Shown here: piece by piece, positions 63,903 to 64,000 of the stretch
How the letters are laid out: each line of letters begins with the position of its first letter
Position numbering within the stretch: position 1 is the first letter of the stretch
Origin: Aneurinibacillus tyrosinisolvens
GTDB lineage: Bacteria > Bacillota > Bacilli > Aneurinibacillales > Aneurinibacillaceae
Reading direction: 5' to 3'
DNA length: 64,000 nt
Assembly: GCF_001015055.1 (NCBI RefSeq)
Contig: NZ_BBWZ01000018.1
Coordinates: 1 to 64,000 of the forward strand
The notes under the pieces: generated by a model
What the model was told of the DNA's origin: nothing
The model's input: the letters and a program-made list of their open reading frames with translations, nothing else
Databases searched by the model: none
Program-made: the position numbers and the translations under genes

Positions 63903-64000
63903 GACCAATCACCTCTCTGGCCAGATCGCTGTATACTTCGGCTCCTTTGGAACGGCGATCATACGTAATAATAGACTGTCCGTGACTGGGTGCCTCGCTT
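63895..64000 (-). CDS. soj: chromosome partitioning ATPase Soj/ParA, C-terminus (partial)
   Basis: Only the last ~34 codons fall in the window: SEAPSHGQSIITYDRRSKGA then EVYSDLAREVIGLE and a stop at 63895-63897. This is the typical Soj C-terminus. It overlaps the spo0J start, as in the soj-spo0J operon. The ATPase part lies beyond the window. Confidence 0.9.
   Translation of the reverse strand, partial: SEAPSHGQSIITYDRRSKGAEVYSDLAREVIGLE

Overview
The window looks like a chromosome segment of an endospore-forming, aerobic low/mid-GC Firmicute (Bacillales; Aneurinibacillus or Brevibacillus-like is my guess, with low confidence). The evidence is the oriC-proximal gene order known from Bacillus: soj-spo0J with an internal parS, yyaC, mscS, ychF, rpsF-ssb-rpsR, yybS, gdpP, rplI, dnaC, purA, walR-walK-yycH-yycI-walJ-htrA and rlmH. 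An aa3 quinol oxidase (qoxABCD) and the spore gene yyaC support it. Most genes lie on the minus strand. No rRNA, tRNA, CRISPR array or intact insertion sequence was seen.

Layout. 0.2-11.6 kb: a minus-strand type VII secretion locus (VWA protein, PP2C phosphatase, YukD-like ubiquitin fold, FtsK/SpoIIIE ATPase, WXG100 protein, kinase-TM-TPR protein, TM-TPR protein). 11.8-15.4 kb: a plus-strand YwqH/YwqJ/YwqK-like toxin-immunity cassette, endonuclease V and a Syd-like gene broken by an amber codon. 15.5-24.8 kb: a class V aminotransferase, qoxABCD, threonine catabolism (tdh-kbl) and ywbE. 24.9-30.2 kb: a TetR-controlled SDR gene with duplicated operators, then a decayed or mis-sequenced glycosyltransferase pair with manC. 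30.4-34.5 kb: a five-gene operon (nitrilase, two GNATs, a DsbA-like protein with UGA at its redox Cys, an OYE flavoprotein). 35.5-38.0 kb: an AT-rich HIRAN / HipA-like kinase / DHH phosphoesterase cassette beside the 3' end of rlmH. 38.7-64 kb: the conserved oriC-flanking core, including a DnaA-box cluster upstream of rlmH.

How genes work together. The type VII ATPase and WXG100 protein probably export the divergently encoded deaminase toxin, and a VWA/PP2C/kinase triad probably regulates the machine. The selenoprotein candidate has a SECIS-like hairpin just after its UGA. The same window carries a DUF3343 (Se/S carrier-like) gene and an EF2568-like cysteine desulfurase, both from families linked to selenium metabolism.

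Caveat. At least nine genes or positions show single-base indels in short homopolymers, including in purA and three in gdpP. This pattern suggests sequence errors as much as real pseudogenes. Start codons given here were chosen by eye from Shine-Dalgarno context.
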